From NCBI GenBank assembly GCA_041552055.1, contig JBFELO010000064.1, positions 1 through 26,401 on the forward strand: a DNA stretch of 26,401 nucleotides. The letters run 5' to 3'. How positions within the stretch are numbered: position 1 is the stretch's first letter; every line of letters begins with the position of its first letter. The DNA comes from JBFELO01 sp041552055. Its GTDB lineage: Bacteria; Acidobacteriota; Thermoanaerobaculia; Thermoanaerobaculales; Sulfomarinibacteraceae. Shown piece by piece: positions 23,630 to 26,401 of the stretch. Under the pieces are notes generated by a model. That model saw only the letters and a list, made by a program, of their open reading frames with translations, did not search any database and had not been told where the DNA came from. The translations under genes were made by a program, and so were the position numbers.

Positions 23630-24142
23630 CTATCGTCCCATCCCGCGGAGCAGGTCGAATATCCGCGGCGGGTCTGGCTCGCCGTCGAAGTACTCCACGT
23701 TCTCGAGCCGGCCGACAGATTTCAGGCTGCGCACCATGATCTTACCGCTGTCGGGATAGAAGCCCACCTCGTGAGGATCGTGGGGACCGATGGCGAGGTA
23801 GATCAGGTCCTCGTCGAACGGGTTTGCGATCTGATGCGCGATCCCGGTTCCGGCCGGACACGACACGCAGTCGCCGGCGCGCAGCTGCGTCAGCTCGTCG
23901 CCGTAGCGGAGCACGCCGCGACCGGAAAGGACGAAGAAGACCTCGTCCTCGCGCTGGTGGCCGTGGAAAGGGCACGTGGTGCGGCCGGACGGGACCCTGT
24001 TCCAGTTGACGCCGAGGCTGCCGCCGCGCTCGCGCATGGACGGCGTCATGATCTTGAAGACGGAGCCCCAGTGGTCGCCCTTCAGGTAGTCGATCTCAGG
24101 GGCGTCGACGAGGTTGACGACGATCGAATGTGCCTTCTCCAT
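23630..24142 (-). CDS. Cupin domain protein
   Basis: A 170-residue single-domain cupin. Motif 1 is CPFHGHQREDEVFFVLSGRG, supplying H60, H62 and E67; motif 2 is GDCVSCPAGTGIAHQIANP, supplying G90, P96, G98, H103 and N107. All usual metal ligands are present, so it likely binds Fe, Mn, Ni or Zn. The C-terminal part (HEVGFYPDSGKIMVRSL) resembles cupins annotated near hydrolases and sugar enzymes, but reaction and substrate are unknown. The start is the ATG at 24142. There is no Shine-Dalgarno. A -10-like TACACT lies 7 nt before the ATG, so the message may be leaderless; an upstream in-frame ATG at 24190 would add 16 unconserved residues. It lies 53 bp after the carbon-nitrogen hydrolase gene. 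Confidence 0.88.
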   Translation of the reverse strand: MEKAHSIVVNLVDAPEIDYLKGDHWGSVFKIMTPSMRERGGSLGVNWNRVPSGRTTCPFHGHQREDEVFFVLSGRGVLRYGDELTQLRAGDCVSCPAGTGIAHQIANPFDEDLIYLAIGPHDPHEVGFYPDSGKIMVRSLKSVGRLENVEYFDGEPDPPRIFDLLRGMGR

Positions 24143-24195
24143 GAAAGGCAGTGTAGCGCGATGTGGAACGTCGTGTGGTACCGGCTGCACGGCTC

Positions 24196-25245
24196 TCAGC
24201 TAGCGTTCCAGCGGCGTCGTCCCTCGCGATACGCCGAAGTGCTGATCCACGGCAACAGAAGGTCCGAGAAGAGGTACGCGGATCCAGCCAACAGCGAAGC
24301 CGGTTGTGATTCCGTTGGGGAGGGTTTCGGATGCGCCAGGCTGACCTCGGCCAGCGCGAACGCCTCCCCATCGTCCTTCGTCAGCTCGGCCAACACCTCG
24401 CCGCGTGCGTCAACCACCTTGCACCGGTGCACCATGTCGCACGACATCTCGACCCGGTCCGCCCGGCGGAGGTACTTGAGCAGCCGGGGTGCCGACACAA
24501 CGTACGCCAGGAACGACAGCCTCCCGTTCGGGATGGGCGTCGTGATGCGGCCACAGCCGACTGTGCTCACCGCAGGTACCCCGAGCCAGGCGGTTTGCTG
24601 GTTGATCATATCGCCGAATAGACGCGCGGCGTCCTCTCGATGAGCAGCCGCCAGGGACCCCGCCTCGTCGTACATCAGCCGGTCGCCACCGGGGAAGTGG
24701 TAGGTGGCGTGACCGACGTTCGGAGGGCTGTTGCAAATCACCATGAGGTCGACTCGACCCGCATACGCCACCCACAGGTCGAGGTGCGCCGCGTCCCAGC
24801 AGGCGAGCATGCCGATGTCCCCCAGATCGGTGTCCGCCACGGTGATCTTCGGCGCTCTGCGGGATCCCCGGAAGGCGCACCGCTCCCAGGCCCAGGGGTA
24901 GACCTTGTCGTAGCGCCACATCCTGCCGTTCGGTGCACACAGCAGCACGGCGTTGTAGACGTCGCCGTCGTCGAGCATCATCAAGGATCCGGCAAGGTGG
25001 ACCCCGACGCGCGCCGCGGTGTCGCTCATCCAGCGCACCGTGGGTCCGTCGAGCGGCTCCACCCGGTCGTGATTCTCGTGACCGAAGGTGTAACCGGTGT
25101 TGAACAGCTCCGGCAGCACGGTGAGCTGTGACCCCGCCTGCGCGGCTGCGGTCACCAGCCGTTCTGCGCGCGCCAGACGGTCGGCCGTCGGCGCGGGATT
25201 CGCGTCCAACTGTACGGCCGCCACTCTCAACTTTCGTGGTTCCAC
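24196..25245 (-). CDS. Carbon-nitrogen hydrolase (nitrilase superfamily)
   Basis: A 349-residue cytoplasmic amidase-type enzyme with the Glu-Lys-Cys triad: E46 in LPELFNTGY, K114 in RYDKVYPWAWE and C149 in GMLACWDAAH. The aromatic-rich YPWAWERCAF segment should shape the substrate pocket. Superfamily members hydrolyse amides, nitriles or N-carbamoyl groups; the Cys context (ACWDAAH) does not fix which. The start chosen is GTG at 25245, because GGGAGG stands 7 nt upstream and gives a normal N-terminus (EPRKLRVAAVQ). The alternative ATG at 25260 would translate the Shine-Dalgarno as GGG. It heads the minus-strand row cupin - SnoaL - HyuAB - Nramp-like. Together with an oxoprolinase/hydantoinase an N-carbamoyl or ring-opened amide substrate is attractive, but this is inference from position. 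Confidence 0.9.
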   Translation of the reverse strand: MEPRKLRVAAVQLDANPAPTADRLARAERLVTAAAQAGSQLTVLPELFNTGYTFGHENHDRVEPLDGPTVRWMSDTAARVGVHLAGSLMMLDDGDVYNAVLLCAPNGRMWRYDKVYPWAWERCAFRGSRRAPKITVADTDLGDIGMLACWDAAHLDLWVAYAGRVDLMVICNSPPNVGHATYHFPGGDRLMYDEAGSLAAAHREDAARLFGDMINQQTAWLGVPAVSTVGCGRITTPIPNGRLSFLAYVVSAPRLLKYLRRADRVEMSCDMVHRCKVVDARGEVLAELTKDDGEAFALAEVSLAHPKPSPTESQPASLLAGSAYLFSDLLLPWISTSAYREGRRRWNAS

Positions 25246-25334
25246 GATGCCGCCTCCCATCGTCCCCGTGGATGGACGGTTCCCGACCGGGGACAGCTGA
25301 GTGCGTGCTGGCGATGGTCCCGACGACTCTCATT

Positions 25335-25417
25335 GTGACACGAAACCCCGCCGTGAAACCTGCCTCTCCGATTTGCGTATATATCGCGTGATGGAGTATC
25401 GTGTCACGGAGTATAAG
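25335..25417 (+). promoter_or_regulatory. Probable promoter/operator region of padR-permease operon
   Basis: Upstream of the PadR gene GTGACACG (25335-25342) and CGTGTCAC (25400-25407) are perfect 8-bp inverted repeats 57 nt apart. GGAGTAT is repeated directly at 25393-25399 and 25408-25414. TATAAG (25412-25417) could be a -10, but no convincing -35 is seen. PadR proteins usually repress their own operon, so one of these repeats may be the operator. Confidence 0.35.
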
Positions 25418-25440
25418 ACCATGGCACCGGGAGGTCGAGG

Positions 25441-25773
25441 GTGTTCAACGCGAACCTGAAACGGGGCAGCATGGAGCTGCTGATCCTGTCCACGCTGGAA
25501 GGTCGGACGCGCCACGGCTACGAGATCGGCAAGCTTCTCGAGAGAAGCTCCGGCGGTCGGCTCGAGTTCAGGGTATCCACCCTGTACAGCGTCCTCTACC
25601 GCATGGAGGAGAGCGGCTGGATCAAGGGCCGCTGGGTGGAAAAGCCCGGCCAGCGGAGACGTTGCTACTACACCCTGACGCCGGAGGGAACCAAGATCCT
25701 GGCCGCCCAGAAGAAGGAGTGGAAGGCGTTCTCCTCGGTGGTCAACCAGGTGATCGGATTGAGCCATGCCTGA
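25441..25773 (+). CDS. PadR family transcriptional regulator
   Basis: A 110-residue winged-helix regulator. LKRGSMELLILSTLEGRTRH and GYEIGKLLER form the N-terminal helices, VSTLYSVLYRMEESGWIKGR is the recognition helix region, and RRCYYTLTPEGTKIL is the wing. This is the short PadR subfamily found beside MacB-like/ADOP permeases. The start is GTG at 25441, preceded by GGGAGG 6 nt upstream, and it gives the conserved N-terminus two residues before the first helix. Its stop overlaps the permease start by 8 bp (both within 25766-25773), so the pair is co-transcribed and probably coupled. Expected role: repression of this operon, relieved by a ligand the permease handles; this is family knowledge, not shown here. 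Confidence 0.93.
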   Translation: MFNANLKRGSMELLILSTLEGRTRHGYEIGKLLERSSGGRLEFRVSTLYSVLYRMEESGWIKGRWVEKPGQRRRCYYTLTPEGTKILAAQKKEWKAFSSVVNQVIGLSHA

Positions 25774-26401
25774 TCCGTCCAATCTCCACCCGGAGGGGCC
25801 ACGGGCCGCCGAGTCGCGAGAGCAACGCGATGATCGCGCCGTCCAGGAGTTGGCCGATCACCTCGAAGAGCTGTACCAGGAGGCCATCGATCGCGGCGCC
25901 AGCGAGGAAGAAGCGAGGGAGTACGTCGAGCAACGGCTGGGAGAGACAGCCGAGGCGGCCGCCGCCGTGTTGTCCCGGGTCCGGGAAAGACTCGTCGGCC
26001 GCATGGGCCGATGGGCCGAGGACCGCGAGGAGACCCTCCGGGATCGGGGCGGCATCGGGACCGCGCTGGCGAACCGCGTGCGCGATCTTCGACTGGCCAC
26101 GAGATCCCTGGTCAGATGCCCTGCCTTCACCGGCGTCGTGGTTCTCGTCCTGGCGCTCGGCATCGGTGCCAGCACGGCGATTTTCACGCTGGTGGACGCC
26201 ATCGTGCTGTCCCCCCTTCCGTTCGACGAGGCCGATCGGCTGGTGGCCGTCAGCCACGCCGCTCGAGGCCGGGGTCTGCAGAACGTCGGCCAGTGCGCGG
26301 CCTGGCATCTTACGTACGAAGACGAGAACGAGGTCTTCGAGGACATCGGGATGTGGGGGCGGGGATCGGCGGCCGTGACGGGCGGCGGCGAACCGGAAGC
26401 C
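25766..26401 (+). CDS. ADOP-type MacB-like permease, 5' part only
   Basis: The first 212 codons of a permease that continues beyond the window. Residues 1-105 are a charged helical N-terminal extension (VQELADHLEELYQEAIDRGA, EEEAREYVEQRLG) typical of acidobacterial duplicated orphan permeases. A membrane helix follows (FTGVVVLVLALGIGASTAIF), then the periplasmic MacB-PCD start (VDAIVLSPLPFDEADRLVAV). Full-length ADOP proteins are about 800-900 residues with two FtsX-like units and no ATPase subunit of their own gene pair. The ATG at 25766 overlaps the end of padR, the usual arrangement. This gene with its PadR partner is the main hint that the host is an acidobacterium. Function within the family (macrolide, peptide or lipoprotein export) is not settled. 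Confidence 0.88.
   Translation, partial: MPDPSNLHPEGPRAAESREQRDDRAVQELADHLEELYQEAIDRGASEEEAREYVEQRLGETAEAAAAVLSRVRERLVGRMGRWAEDREETLRDRGGIGTALANRVRDLRLATRSLVRCPAFTGVVVLVLALGIGASTAIFTLVDAIVLSPLPFDEADRLVAVSHAARGRGLQNVGQCAAWHLTYEDENEVFEDIGMWGRGSAAVTGGGEPEA

Noticed and set aside
23153..24643. 496-codon plus-strand open frame opposite SnoaL, cupin and nitrilase genes
   Set aside because: It runs antisense through three conserved genes and shows no motif of its own.

Overview
The window is GC-rich bacterial chromosome DNA, about two thirds G+C by eye, with dense genes on both strands. The best clue to the host is at the right edge. A PadR-type regulator overlaps the start of a MacB-like permease whose N-terminus has the form of the acidobacterial duplicated orphan permeases (ADOP). 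With the DUF6599 lipoprotein, the MopE-type calcium/metal motif and a selenoprotein, this points to Acidobacteriota, possibly a Thermoanaerobaculia-like lineage. This is inference; no rRNA, tRNA or marker gene is present.

Layout, left to right. Bases 1-1518 (minus) hold a truncated aspartyl-protease-like lipoprotein and an arylamine N-acetyltransferase. Bases 1628-3698 (plus) hold an Nramp-superfamily membrane protein lacking the canonical metal ligands, then a peroxiredoxin-like gene whose catalytic codon is an in-frame UGA. The UGA is followed at the right distance by a bSECIS-like hairpin, so I read it as one selenoprotein gene and not two fragments. Bases 3831-5772 (minus) hold a DUF6599 lipoprotein and a Tat-exported DUF362 protein, probably one operon. 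Bases 5884-6390 hold a decayed SRPBCC/AHSA1 gene and a short intergenic repeat. Bases 6467-7425 hold a secreted protein of unknown function with a terminator. Bases 7612-9536 hold a good sigma70-type promoter, a DUF3303 protein and an unusual glutathione S-transferase/hemerythrin fusion.

Bases 9782-16519 (plus) form a secreted or surface module. It starts with a 1748-residue beta-helix/MopE/RHS protein with a lower-GC, probably exchanged C-terminal tip. A small YD-repeat/dockerin-like protein follows, translationally coupled to a cohesin-like/DUF11/3-coathanger protein. A physical dockerin-cohesin pairing is a reasonable hypothesis.

Bases 16716-17580 (minus) hold a compact DUF2975 membrane protein plus YozG-like regulator operon with a visible promoter and an overlapping inverted repeat. 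Bases 17791-25245 (minus) hold a row of five genes: carbon-nitrogen hydrolase, cupin, SnoaL-like lipoprotein, a fused HyuAB/5-oxoprolinase-type enzyme and a second Nramp-like protein. The last two overlap at GTGA. The row suggests uptake and hydrolysis of a cyclic amide such as 5-oxoproline or a hydantoin. The Nramp-like partner lacks metal ligands, and Bacillus subtilis has an Nramp-family gene (ycsG) among its 5-oxoprolinase genes, so it may carry the organic substrate instead of a metal.

The strongest candidates for something little described are the Sec-containing peroxiredoxin-like enzyme, the oxoprolinase/Nramp-like pair, the GST-hemerythrin fusion and the RHS/dockerin/cohesin module.
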